Source: Burkholderiales bacterium (GTDB lineage: Bacteria; Pseudomonadota; Gammaproteobacteria; Burkholderiales; SG8-41). Taken from it: 64,000 bases of DNA. Shown here piece by piece: positions 35,386 to 43,654 of the stretch (position 1 is the first letter of the stretch; each line of letters begins with the position of its first letter). The notes under the pieces were generated by a model. The model saw only the letters and a program-made list of their open reading frames with translations, was not told the origin of the DNA and searched no databases. A program made the translations under genes and the position numbers. Location of the stretch: NCBI GenBank assembly GCA_019749945.1, contig JAIEPF010000002.1:75914-139913 (forward strand). The letters are read 5' to 3'.

Positions 35386-38300
35386 CTAGTTCGTATTCTC
35401 CCGGGTATAAATCGCCTCGTCGCCGCCGCGCATGATGCCGAAACGCGCCCGCGCCGCCGGATCGCGGGTCGCGGTCGTGCCGCACCACTTGCCGCGCAAA
35501 TAGGTTTTATTGCCGGCGGTGGCTGTGGGCGCAAATGCCGGGCAGGCGTTGGCAGCGGTGGCGGGGCTGGCGCCGAGGTTCAGCGCGACATCGACGCTGC
35601 CGTTGTTGGCCGCACCCGGCGCACTCAAGCGGATGGCCGAACGCCCCGCCTGCAGCGGACTGGCGGTGATTGAGGCCGTGGTTTCGCCGGCGTTGAGATT
35701 GCCGAGGTAATTGCCAAGGCCGACGTTGCCGGCCGCGAGCGTGGTGCAGCTGTCGTCGGCGTTGGTGATCCAGAAGCTGCCGTTCCAGTACTGCGCTTCC
35801 ACCGGCACACGCACGGCCAGCAGCTGCGAACCGCTGACGCCGCCCAGCCGCAGCCGGCCGTAGCGTATTTCCGTCGTAGCCCCCGTCAGCGTGTGGTCAT
35901 TGCCGGCGCTGTTGTCGACGTCCAGATCGTAAGCCGCCATCAGCACACCCTCCCCGTCATCCGGGGCAATGCCGAATTGCACCTGCGCATACGGACCGTC
36001 CGGCGGATCATCCGGTGTCGGCCGCGTGACGGTGACCAGCGCGGCGTTGCCGCCGGTCACATTGAGTACGCCGCTGGACCACGCCGGCGCGCTGGTCACA
36101 TAAGCACCGCTGACCCTGGTGGTCAGCGCGGCAAACGGCGACACATTGCGCGCACCGATGCCGAATGCCTGCTTTGCGTTATTACTGCCCACCGTGGGAT
36201 CAAGCTTGGCATAGGTCCCGGTGTAGTTCTGCGTCGTCGCACCCAGCGTATTCTGCGCGGTCAGCGTGAACGCCAGCGTCAGTCCCTCATCCATGTAAGT
36301 AAACGTTGATACCGGCGAGCAGGCCGCCACAGTACGATTGGTGCGGGCAGCGCCGGACACCGCAAACCGTTTCGGCCGGAAACGTCCGACATAACCGCCG
36401 GCGGCACCCGTACCATCCAGTCCGCTGTTGCCGGTGATGTTGATACCCGCCGTGATGTAGTCGCTGACCGTCGCGGTCAGGAAAACATTGCCCACTTCGC
36501 TGTAACACCAATCGGCCGCCGTTGCCGCGCCGCCGCTGAGCGCGATCGTTGCAGCACTCGCGCAGACGCCGGGCACGCCACGCGATACCGTGCCCGCGAC
36601 CCCGGCCAGGTTGGTGCTGCTGGCGACGGTTGCAGTCGCCGCAAAATTGGCTACCGCGCCGTTGTCGGTGATGTTGACCCCGGCATCCGGCACCCCGTCG
36701 TTGTCGGCATCCTCACCGCTGGCCCACTGGTAACCGGCCAGTGTCATCGTGAAGTTGTCGCCGGCCGCGGCCAGCAATGTCGCGGTGTTGGTGGTCCCGT
36801 GCTGGACCACGGCGCCTGAATTCGCGCCCCGGAACGCCAACCCGAAAGGCCGCACCACAAAGAGATTCGACGAACCCAGCATCTCGTAACCGGCCACCCC
36901 GGTATCGAGGTCATAACGCGCATGCAGCGAAATCTGTCCGGCATCGGGGTAGGTAATGACGATGTCCGCTTCCGAGTTGGCGTTGAACAGCAGCGGCACG
37001 CCGCCGCCGGTGGCGTAATACGCCGAGGCGCCGGCGGCGCTGTTGTCGGCGCTGGTCGGAATGGCGGTGGTGATGGCGTTGTTGGTGATGCTGACCAGAC
37101 TCCCGGCGCAGGTGCCGGGACTGTTGCATTCCGCGCCCATTTCGATGTTCCGCGTCGCCGCCGCCGGGAAACCCGCGGCGCAGGCCAGGGTGGCCGTGTC
37201 GGTGCGGATCGCCTGCAGGCGGATGGTTTTGGCGTTGAAGCCGGTGTTCGACGGCTTGCCGGAAATCTGCGTCGGGATGGTATCGCTGCCGTCGGTGATA
37301 TTGCGGAAACGGAAACCCGCCTGCGCCATGGTGAACGACGGATCATCGGCGGCATTCGCCGCGCCCGAGGTTTCGCTGATCACGCCGCTGACCGCGTTGA
37401 AACCGAAGGTTTCCGACGTGGCCGCCAGATTGGCGTAACGGAAGGACAATTGCGCCGTGCTCGATCCCGCGGCAAAGGTGTAGGTCGCAAGACCGTTGCC
37501 GGCGCCGACTCCCGTCAGGGTGCCGCCGCCCGAGACGATCCCGGTCCAGGTACCGCGGCCGTTGGTGGTCGACAGGCTGACCGCGAGGCTGTTGGCGTTC
37601 ACCGGCGCATGGCTGGCATTGTGCGCGGTGAGGGTGATGGTATGCACATCACAGGCGACACCGCTGCCGGCATGCGTAATCGAAAAATGGTTGATGCCCG
37701 GCCGCAGCGCCAGCATATGCGAGACCCCGGTGTCCGCCGCCGGCGGCGAAGTAAAGGTGGCGGTGCGTGATCCGGTCAGCCCGGCGGCCGCGCGCAACTC
37801 GGTATTCATCACCATCGCAACACCGACATCGTTGGGCACGGTGACGGACGAGGCATCCACCTGCTCGGTCATGCCGGCGATGGCATTCCACACCGTCGCC
37901 GAATTCGCGCTGTGGGTGGTGACCAGCATCGTATTGGCCACTACTCCAGTATCGATCTGGTTGGCGACATGGCTGGTGCTGCTCGCCGTCGCCTGGCCGA
38001 GGCTGGCAACGATGGGGTTGGTGGTATCCACTCCCGAAAAACTGACGATGCCGCCGGCGGCCCCGGCAAGCACCGGTGTGCCGCCGAAACTCCAGGTATA
38101 GGAAGCCGGCTCCGAAGCCGCGACGCGACGGTACACCACCAGCCGCTGACCGAAGGCCCCGCCGGTGGTCTGATCAATCGAGTCCACCACAGTCCATCCC
38201 GCGGGCGGGGAGATCGTGGTGGTGCAAGCCGCGCCTGATACGGCACTGCATTGCCGCAATGTGATGGACGCAATCATCACGTCATCGTCGACCGTGCCCG

Positions 38301-39105
38301 CGGGTACATTGATCGTCAGTAATGCGTTCGGCTTCAGCGCAATGGTCAGGAAAGCATTGACGGAATTGGTGACGGTCGCGGTGGTGTTGCCGGTGGCGCC
38401 CGGGTTCGCCATGACGCCATCCCAAACGGCAAAGCCGCCACCATTGCCTGCGGTTCCCCCTGCGTCTGCGCGCTCGGCAATGCCGGTCAGATTCCCGTTG
38501 GTCTGGCCACTGAAGGCCGCCGCAGTCGAGTCGAGTTCCCTTGTGGCCGCCTGGACAATCAGCGTATTGGGTACCGTGGTCGTAACGCCGGTCAGGCTCA
38601 CGCTGGTGCTGGCGGTGGCCTTGGCGCCACCGGCGGTGACATCCCAGGGATTGCCGGTGGTGATGGCGCCGCGGTAGGTGATGATGCGGGCATAGGCATG
38701 GTCGCCGGGATCCGTGACCACCGGAGAAGCCATCGCCGCCGAAGTCGCCCGCGCCCAGAATACCGTCAGCCGGGTGCCGGCACCCGTCGTTTGCGGGCTG
38801 CCGGGTACCTGGACAAAGCCCGCCGGAGTACCGAGAGCAGCGGCTTGTGCTCCTGCACTTTCAACAAACAGCAGTGCGATGTCGTTGATGGCATGTGCCG
38901 GCCATACCACCGTCACGTTTCCCGTTCCGCTGACCGCGGTGCCCGCAGCCTGGAACGCTACATTGGTGCCGGGACCGGTGTTGCCCTGGGCGGCGGCACG
39001 CACGCCGACCTGCGCTGCTGCCGGTGCTGTCAGCATGATCATCGACAGCAGCAGGATGGCTGCTGAAAATACAGTTAAGTATTTGTTTTTAAAATATATT
39101 TTCAT
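35386..39105 (-). CDS. second giant MshQ-like protein (tandem paralogue)
   Basis: This is a 1,239-residue secreted protein. The signal peptide follows a short KIYFKNKYL start. The first module (about 45-255: ALLFVESAG, RLTVFWARATS, HAYARIITYRG, NPWDVTAGG, TNSVNAFLTIALKP) is closely similar to that of the downstream paralogue. A second, diverged copy follows (about 258-475: RLVVYRRVAASEP, FSGVDTTNPIV, SHMLALRPG). The rest is DUF6701/MshQ, ending DPAARARFGI-x4-DEAIYTREN. PA14 and LamG domains are absent. The ATG overlaps mshP by four bases and falls just after an AT-rich box embedded in codons 5-11. Confidence 0.83.
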   Translation of the reverse strand: MKIYFKNKYLTVFSAAILLLSMIMLTAPAAAQVGVRAAAQGNTGPGTNVAFQAAGTAVSGTGNVTVVWPAHAINDIALLFVESAGAQAAALGTPAGFVQVPGSPQTTGAGTRLTVFWARATSAAMASPVVTDPGDHAYARIITYRGAITTGNPWDVTAGGAKATASTSVSLTGVTTTVPNTLIVQAATRELDSTAAAFSGQTNGNLTGIAERADAGGTAGNGGGFAVWDGVMANPGATGNTTATVTNSVNAFLTIALKPNALLTINVPAGTVDDDVMIASITLRQCSAVSGAACTTTISPPAGWTVVDSIDQTTGGAFGQRLVVYRRVAASEPASYTWSFGGTPVLAGAAGGIVSFSGVDTTNPIVASLGQATASSTSHVANQIDTGVVANTMLVTTHSANSATVWNAIAGMTEQVDASSVTVPNDVGVAMVMNTELRAAAGLTGSRTATFTSPPAADTGVSHMLALRPGINHFSITHAGSGVACDVHTITLTAHNASHAPVNANSLAVSLSTTNGRGTWTGIVSGGGTLTGVGAGNGLATYTFAAGSSTAQLSFRYANLAATSETFGFNAVSGVISETSGAANAADDPSFTMAQAGFRFRNITDGSDTIPTQISGKPSNTGFNAKTIRLQAIRTDTATLACAAGFPAAATRNIEMGAECNSPGTCAGSLVSITNNAITTAIPTSADNSAAGASAYYATGGGVPLLFNANSEADIVITYPDAGQISLHARYDLDTGVAGYEMLGSSNLFVVRPFGLAFRGANSGAVVQHGTTNTATLLAAAGDNFTMTLAGYQWASGEDADNDGVPDAGVNITDNGAVANFAATATVASSTNLAGVAGTVSRGVPGVCASAATIALSGGAATAADWCYSEVGNVFLTATVSDYITAGINITGNSGLDGTGAAGGYVGRFRPKRFAVSGAARTNRTVAACSPVSTFTYMDEGLTLAFTLTAQNTLGATTQNYTGTYAKLDPTVGSNNAKQAFGIGARNVSPFAALTTRVSGAYVTSAPAWSSGVLNVTGGNAALVTVTRPTPDDPPDGPYAQVQFGIAPDDGEGVLMAAYDLDVDNSAGNDHTLTGATTEIRYGRLRLGGVSGSQLLAVRVPVEAQYWNGSFWITNADDSCTTLAAGNVGLGNYLGNLNAGETTASITASPLQAGRSAIRLSAPGAANNGSVDVALNLGASPATAANACPAFAPTATAGNKTYLRGKWCGTTATRDPAARARFGIMRGGDEAIYTRENTN
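39076..39096 (+). repeat. AT-rich box, copy 5 (within the first codons of the second mshQ-like gene)
   Basis: On the plus strand it reads TAAGTATTTGTTTTTAAA then ATA. It shares 18 consecutive bases with the copy before the sigma-factor gene at 60231. Unlike the other copies it is coding, so the match could be chance in a Lys/Asn/Phe-rich signal-peptide start. Confidence 0.4.
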
Positions 39106-39611
39106 GATCCACACTCATACCGCGGCGCTGCGGCTGTCGGATCCTTGCACTTGGCGACGGTGACCACCACGCTGCGTTCGACATAACCCGCAGCGGGTGT
39201 TGCTGCAGGGCAGGTGGCCTGATTACAGGCGGTGGCGGTGATCTGGTAGACGCGGATTTCGCGGTTGGCTTCGGTGGCCGAGCTGAGCGTGCATCCCACA
39301 ATCACCGTGAACGGTGCGAGTGATCCGCTCAAGGTGTTGATGGTGCCGGTCGGACAGGCGGCGAAGGCCGCGGCACCCGGTGCGATCGTATTCTCGGGAT
39401 CCAGCGCACGGTAGATCCCCCAGTTGATGCCGGCGCGCGCGGCGTAATAAGCGCGCACACCGAGCACATCGATCTGCACGGTATTCTGCTGCAGTCCGGT
39501 AAAGATCACCATGAAGGCACCCAGCGCGGACATCACCACCAGCAGGAATATCCCGGTGACCAGGCTGAAACCGCGCATGCGGGTAATGCGATAGGGATGG
39601 CGGCTCATCAT
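39102..39611 (-). CDS. mshP: MSHA pilus protein MshP
   Basis: This 169-residue PilX/PulK-like minor component has a short basic leader and a hydrophobic helix RGFSLVTGIFLLVVMSALGAFMVIF, then YYAARAGINWGIYRAL, characteristic of MshP. Four Cys residues in the C-terminal half could form disulphides. The start ATGATG overlaps the mshO stop. Confidence 0.88.
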   Translation of the reverse strand: MMSRHPYRITRMRGFSLVTGIFLLVVMSALGAFMVIFTGLQQNTVQIDVLGVRAYYAARAGINWGIYRALDPENTIAPGAAAFAACPTGTINTLSGSLAPFTVIVGCTLSSATEANREIRVYQITATACNQATCPAATPAAGYVERSVVVTVAKCKDPTAAAPRYECGS

Positions 39612-40429
39612 GGCGCGTTGCTCACCTGGGCCTGCTGGAACATGCGTATCCGTTCGACATTCCCGCCGGCCGATGTGCTGACAATCGGCAGGATGATCGA
39701 CACCGTGGCGATCCGTTCGCTCAACGCACCCGCGGTGTAGACAAACTGGCATTTGTCAGCACTGGTAGTGTCCACGTTCGCCGCGACCACGGCAGCAGTC
39801 CCGCCCGGAGGCGCCACCTGCACCGTGCTGTAGGCGTAACCCGAATAACGCAGCAACTGGCCGCCGGTGCAGCCGTAGGTCACGGGGCCGCTGACGACAT
39901 GGAAACGTTTGGCTGGAGAGGGTTCCGGGAACAGCGTGGATGCAATCGTGATGTTCGGCGATGATCCCGACACCGCCGAAAAAACCGCGCGGTTGTCGCC
40001 AAAATACGCATTCGATGTCGTGCCGCTGTTATACAGGTTGTAAACAACGATGTGGTTGCCCAGCGCAGGCACCGGGCCCAGCACGTCGAATGTGGCGTCC
40101 GCCGCAGTGAAATCCAGGGTATTGCCACCGCCGCCGCTGTCCAACTCGGCGCGATAACGTCCGCCGCCGGTGGTTTCGATGTATTCGACGAACTGCCCGC
40201 TCGCATCGACACGCACGCTGTTGGGCAGGGCCAGGCGCAGATCGCGGGTCATCCGTCGCAGGGCGGTGTCCGCCTCGTCGGTCAGCGAGGCCCGGCGCGA
40301 CGCGTCGGCGTAGCCCTCGATAGGGCGACGGATGAACATCGCGACCATGGCGCCGATGATCGAGGTGATGGCGATCACCACGATCAGCTCGACCAGGGTG
40401 ACACCTGCTGTTTTACGCATCGTGTTCAT
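39608..40429 (-). CDS. mshO: MSHA prepilin-like protein MshO
   Basis: This 273-residue minor pseudopilin has the N-methylation/cleavage motif [26 protein letters not shown], then YADASRRASLTDEADTALRRMTRDLRLALPNS, an MshO/PilW-like pattern. The start is set at MNTMRKTAG. It lies four bases after mshD. Confidence 0.9.
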   Translation of the reverse strand: MNTMRKTAGVTLVELIVVIAITSIIGAMVAMFIRRPIEGYADASRRASLTDEADTALRRMTRDLRLALPNSVRVDASGQFVEYIETTGGGRYRAELDSGGGGNTLDFTAADATFDVLGPVPALGNHIVVYNLYNSGTTSNAYFGDNRAVFSAVSGSSPNITIASTLFPEPSPAKRFHVVSGPVTYGCTGGQLLRYSGYAYSTVQVAPPGGTAAVVAANVDTTSADKCQFVYTAGALSERIATVSIILPIVSTSAGGNVERIRMFQQAQVSNAP

Positions 40430-40433
40430 CGGC

Positions 40434-41063
40434 TCAGGGCAGCGCATTGGGCGCGTAACGGGTGCGGTAGCCGTCGAGCACCACCGTGGTGCCGGGTCCG
40501 GTCACGGTGACGGTGACGCGCAGCGATTGCGGACGGCCGAAGGCATCGTTCGCAGCCACCGTCCCGCTGCTGCCAGCCAGCGCTGCTGCCGCAACCGATA
40601 CCGATACCGAATAGGCGCTGAGACCGCCGATCGCCGTGCCGTCGACACTCGCCGGCGCGCCGGTGGGCAGGCTGCTGTAGTCATTGACGTTGTCGTACGG
40701 CGTTGTGGTGCTGCCGCGGGTCTCACCCTCGGCACCCATGCCCTCCAGCGTGGCCGCGCAGCGCGTCGGATCCACCGGATTCACCGCGTCGGTGGACTGT
40801 GCCGTCGCCGCATTGGCGTCATCCGGATCGCAATAGGTGAACGGCATCGCCAGCACCTCTTCGAGATAGGCCTCGGCGATCGCCAGCGCCTGCTTCTGCG
40901 CCAGCGGATCGGCACTGGCGCGCGTCATGTAATTCATCACGCCGAGGATGCCGCCGATGCCGACGGTGATGATGCCGATGAACACGATCAGTTCGATCAG
41001 CGAAATGCCGCGGCTGCGCCTGCCGGCGCCAAGCGGTGACGGAAATTCAGTTCGCGGAGACAT
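40434..41063 (-). CDS. mshD: MSHA prepilin-like protein MshD
   Basis: This 209-residue minor pilin has a long basic leader (MSPRTEFPSPLGAGRRSRG) before SLIELIVFIGIITVGIGGILGVMNY, then AEAYLEEVLAMPFTYCDP, typical of MshD/PilV-type proteins. The start overlaps the end of mshC by 17 bases. A YSVSVSVAAAALAGSS segment is low-complexity. Confidence 0.88.
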   Translation of the reverse strand: MSPRTEFPSPLGAGRRSRGISLIELIVFIGIITVGIGGILGVMNYMTRASADPLAQKQALAIAEAYLEEVLAMPFTYCDPDDANAATAQSTDAVNPVDPTRCAATLEGMGAEGETRGSTTTPYDNVNDYSSLPTGAPASVDGTAIGGLSAYSVSVSVAAAALAGSSGTVAANDAFGRPQSLRVTVTVTGPGTTVVLDGYRTRYAPNALP

Positions 41064-41490
41064 AACCGGTTTCGGCTGCAATGCTGATCTGCCGCGCGGG
41101 GTCGCCGGCAATGCTGCTGGTGAAAATGATGGTTGCGCCCGCGCTGGGGCGGCCCAGTCCGTCAAAGCTGATTTCGAACGGATTCAGCGTGACGCCGCCC
41201 GCCATGGTCACCGTGGCCGCAGCCGCACTGACCGGATACTGGAGAGTTGTCCCACAACCCGCGGCGGTGCCGGCACTGACCGTGGTCGCGGTCACGCAAA
41301 CGTATACCGGACGGCGCCAGGCCACCGCCGTTTTCTGCGCCAGCCGGACTATGGCCGCTGCATTGTCGTAACGGCCGCGCGATTCAAAGGTGCTGGCCTG
41401 GAAAAACCGCGGCGCGGCAACAGCCGAGACAATCGCCAGAATGCCGATCGTGACCACCAGTTCCACCAACGTGAACCCCGCGGCTTTCAT
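41047..41490 (-). CDS. mshC: MSHA prepilin-like protein MshC
   Basis: This 147-residue GspH/FimT-like minor pilin has MKAAG^FTLVELVVTIGILAIVSAVAAPRFF, then IVRLAQKTAVAWRRPVYVCV, the MshC pattern. It starts 102 bases downstream of the second pilin, beyond a terminator hairpin. Confidence 0.9.
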   Translation of the reverse strand: MKAAGFTLVELVVTIGILAIVSAVAAPRFFQASTFESRGRYDNAAAIVRLAQKTAVAWRRPVYVCVTATTVSAGTAAGCGTTLQYPVSAAAATVTMAGGVTLNPFEISFDGLGRPSAGATIIFTSSIAGDPARQISIAAETGYVSAN

Positions 41491-41505
41491 GGCGACTCCA
41501 TGTTC

Positions 41506-41543
41506 AAAAAAACGGGGGTGCGCAGCACAGCACGCCCCCCCGT
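41506..41543 (-). terminator. Terminator after the tandem pilins
   Basis: On the minus strand ACGGGGGGGCGTGC, a short loop, GCGCACCCCCGT, then seven T. It lies 50 bases after the last pilin stop and just before mshC. It would cap a strong pilin transcript and leave mshC-Q to read-through. Confidence 0.8.
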
Positions 41544-41592
41544 CTTCAGCCCGCCTGACCCGATGCGATCAGACCTGCACTGGTACCCGATA

Positions 41593-41988
41593 TCAGCAGC
41601 CGCCGCCCTTGGTGGCATAAGGCGTGGTGGTCGAGTAAGTCACCGTGCAGCCGCTGGCCGCGGTCAAGGTGAATGTCGGGGCGGCGTAAGTGAATCCGCT
41701 GGTGGTCGACAGCGCGGAAGTGATACCCGCGGTGGTCGGGATACCGCTGGCTGAGGCCACGGAAGTGCCGCCCATGTTGCAGGTGGCGCCCGAACTGCCG
41801 GCAGCCACCCACGACGCCTGGCACAGGGCCACCGCGCCATTGATCGCGCCGACCAGACCGTCGGCCGCGGCGGAGCGGGCATTGCTGCTGACGTCGATAA
41901 AGCGGGGAATTGCGGTCGCCGCCAGGATGCCGAGAATGGCGATGACAACAATCAGTTCAACCAGGGTAAAGCCACGTTGCTGCTTCAT
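41593..41988 (-). CDS. mshA: MSHA major pilin, downstream copy
   Basis: This 131-residue type IVb-like prepilin has leader MKQQRG, cleavage before Phe, then [24 protein letters not shown]. The globular part has two Cys (about residues 51 and 67) plus a C-terminal Cys (GGGC end). It is identical to the upstream copy except residue 5 (Arg versus Tyr, in the leader) and residue 32 (Asp versus Asn). Thus the mature proteins differ at one position, although the genes differ at many third-codon bases. Confidence 0.93.
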   Translation of the reverse strand: MKQQRGFTLVELIVVIAILGILAATAIPRFIDVSSNARSAAADGLVGAINGAVALCQASWVAAGSSGATCNMGGTSVASASGIPTTAGITSALSTTSGFTYAAPTFTLTAASGCTVTYSTTTPYATKGGGC

Positions 41989-42047
41989 TGTGTTCTCCTT
42001 AACGTTCTGTCTTGAAACCGGGTTTCGAAAAATTCGTATTCAACCAA

Positions 42048-42063
42048 GGCAACCTTCATGTGC
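42048..42063 (-). promoter_or_regulatory. Decayed sigma-54-like element before the downstream pilin
   Basis: On the minus strand GCACATG-AAGG-TTGCC. It aligns base for base with the intact TGGTATG-AAAA-TTGCC before the other pilin copy. The -12 part is kept but the -24 GG is lost. It is probably inactive and is a marker of the duplication. Confidence 0.45.
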
Positions 42064-42088
42064 TGTAATTTATCATCCGACTATTCAC

Positions 42089-42484
42089 TTAACAGCCACC
42101 GCCCTTGGTGGCGTAAGGGGTGGTGGTCGAGTAGGTCACAGTGCAGCCGCTGGCCGCCGTCAGCGTGAACGTCGGAGCAGCATAAGTGAATCCGCTGGTG
42201 GTCGACAGCGCGGAAGTGATGCCCGCGGTCGTCGGGATACCGCTGGCTGAGGCCACGGAAGTGCCGCCCATGTTGCAGGTCGCGCCCGAGCTGCCGGCAG
42301 CAACCCAGGACGCCTGGCACAGGGCCACCGCACCATTGATGGCACCGACCAGACCGTCCGCCGCGGCGGAGCGGGCATTGCTGCTCACGTTAATGAATCT
42401 GGGGATTGCCGTCGCTGCCAGGATACCCAGGATTGCGATGACGACAATCAATTCCACCAGTGTAAAACCATACTGTTGCTTCAT
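42089..42484 (-). CDS. mshA: MSHA major pilin, upstream copy
   Basis: This 131-residue prepilin has leader MKQQYG, then [27 protein letters not shown]. The mature sequence matches the neighbouring copy except Asn-32. It has an intact sigma-54-type promoter 74 bases upstream, so it is likely the main expressed copy. About 90 bases in the middle of the two genes are almost identical while the flanks differ at synonymous sites. Confidence 0.93.
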   Translation of the reverse strand: MKQQYGFTLVELIVVIAILGILAATAIPRFINVSSNARSAAADGLVGAINGAVALCQASWVAAGSSGATCNMGGTSVASASGIPTTAGITSALSTTSGFTYAAPTFTLTAASGCTVTYSTTTPYATKGGGC

Positions 42485-42557
42485 GATGCCTTTATTCTCC
42501 TGCCTCTGCTTTATTTCATTTCGGGACGGACATGGCTCACATCTACCACGCCATCAA

Positions 42558-42573
42558 GGCAATTTTCATACCA
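42558..42573 (-). promoter_or_regulatory. Sigma-54 (RpoN) type promoter of the upstream mshA copy
   Basis: On the minus strand TGGTATG-AAAA-TTGCC against the consensus TGGCACG-N4-TTGCW. GG and GC are separated by exactly ten bases. It lies in the gap after the preceding pilin gene, about 75 bases before the ATG. Confidence 0.65.
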
Positions 42574-42586
42574 GTGGCGAACACGT

Positions 42587-43066
42587 TCAGCAGCCGGAAG
42601 TCACCAGCGTGCCAAATGTCGGCGACTGGTTGGCGGCCACCGGGGCCGTGTAGGTAAAACTGCAATTGGTCGGGGTATTGCCCATCACCATCATGCGCAG
42701 TGTCGCTCCGGCAGCAGGGCCGCCGAGTTCGGTGTTGTAGCCGTCGTCGGAGGTCGGGCCGGCGGTGATGCCGGCGGCAGTCACGATGCCCGCGGCATCG
42801 GCCGTCGGATAGGTGTTGACCATGGTCACATTGACCCCCTCCATCAGCAGCGTCGCGCCGCACTGCGGCGTAGTGGCCAGGCAGGCGGCATGCGCCAGCG
42901 CCGCAGCGCCCTTCATCGCACCCAGTGCGCCGTTCAGTTTGGCAATGCGTGCCTGCACCTGCAGGTTGGCAAACCGCGGCAAGGCCGTCGCCGCCAAGAT
43001 CGCCAGTATGATGATCACCACAATCAGTTCGATCAGCGTGAAGCCGTTCTGAAAACGCTTGCTCAT
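42587..43066 (-). CDS. MSHA pilin (MshB/MshA-type)
   Basis: This 159-residue prepilin has leader MSKRFQNG, cleavage before Phe, FTLIELIVVIIILAILAATALPRFANLQVQARIAKLNGALGAMKGA. This helix pattern is shared by MshA and MshB. Length and position between mshF and mshA favour MshB, but it could be a third major-type pilin. It has its own sigma-54-like promoter. Confidence 0.88.
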   Translation of the reverse strand: MSKRFQNGFTLIELIVVIIILAILAATALPRFANLQVQARIAKLNGALGAMKGAAALAHAACLATTPQCGATLLMEGVNVTMVNTYPTADAAGIVTAAGITAGPTSDDGYNTELGGPAAGATLRMMVMGNTPTNCSFTYTAPVAANQSPTFGTLVTSGC

Positions 43067-43110
43067 GTGACTTTTCTCACGAATTGACATATGCATCTCT
43101 TTGATAATAC

Positions 43111-43126
43111 AGCAAAAGTAATGCCA
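43111..43126 (-). promoter_or_regulatory. Sigma-54 type promoter of the MshB-like pilin
   Basis: On the minus strand TGGCATT-ACTT-TTGCT. The -24 GG and -12 GC are ten bases apart; 13 of the 16 element positions are as in the other elements or the consensus. It is 45 bases before the ATG and just beyond the mshF stop, so it would start transcription inside the locus. Confidence 0.65.
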
Positions 43127-43143
43127 GGTTAACCTTTGATCGG

Positions 43144-43650
43144 TTACAACCATTGGTAGGCGATGGACGGTGTGATCGCAACACCCCCGATGCCCCGTAT
43201 CTGTTTGCCGCCCGCGCTGATGGCCTGATACACGATTTTCACCCGAAAACGCAGTTGTTTCAGACTGTTACTACCCCCCGACACCACCAGTCCTGCCGCG
43301 CTGTTCGCGACGTACACCAGCTCCCGGTTGCCGCTGTCAAAATACCAGTTGCCCGGTTCCGGCTGCCGCGGGTACTCCCCGGCATAATTTGCCGGCTTTT
43401 CCGACAACCAGAGTGTCGGATTCTCGGCTTCGAGTGTCGGCGCCTCGCCTTCGCGCCGTTCCAGGATCAGTTCCGCCAGACGGATTTGCGCGGCCGTCTT
43501 GTAAAGACGCAGCGTGGTCTCGAAATGGGCGCGTTCGGCCGCCTCCTGATAAAACGCCAGCCGGTTCAGCAGCACCGCCATCAACACCGACAACACCACC
43601 GCAACCACCGCCAGTTCAAGCAGCGAAAAACCGCGCTCGTTGCGGCCCAT
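43144..43650 (-). CDS. mshF: MSHA prepilin-like protein MshF
   Basis: This 168-residue minor pilin has leader MGRNERG, FSLLELAVVAVVLSVLMAVLLNRLAFYQEAAERAHFETTLRLYKTA, the MshF N-terminal pattern. The C-terminal domain includes NWYFDSGNRELVYV. It lies four bases after mshG. Confidence 0.9.
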   Translation of the reverse strand: MGRNERGFSLLELAVVAVVLSVLMAVLLNRLAFYQEAAERAHFETTLRLYKTAAQIRLAELILERREGEAPTLEAENPTLWLSEKPANYAGEYPRQPEPGNWYFDSGNRELVYVANSAAGLVVSGGSNSLKQLRFRVKIVYQAISAGGKQIRGIGGVAITPSIAYQWL

Positions 43651-43654
43651 GCGG

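Noticed and set aside
42008..42024. CTTGAAA as an RpoH -35 between the pilin genes
   Set aside because: It faces the plus strand where no gene follows, and no CCCATNT lies at the right distance. The GAAACCGGGTTTC inverted repeat there has too small a loop for a terminator.
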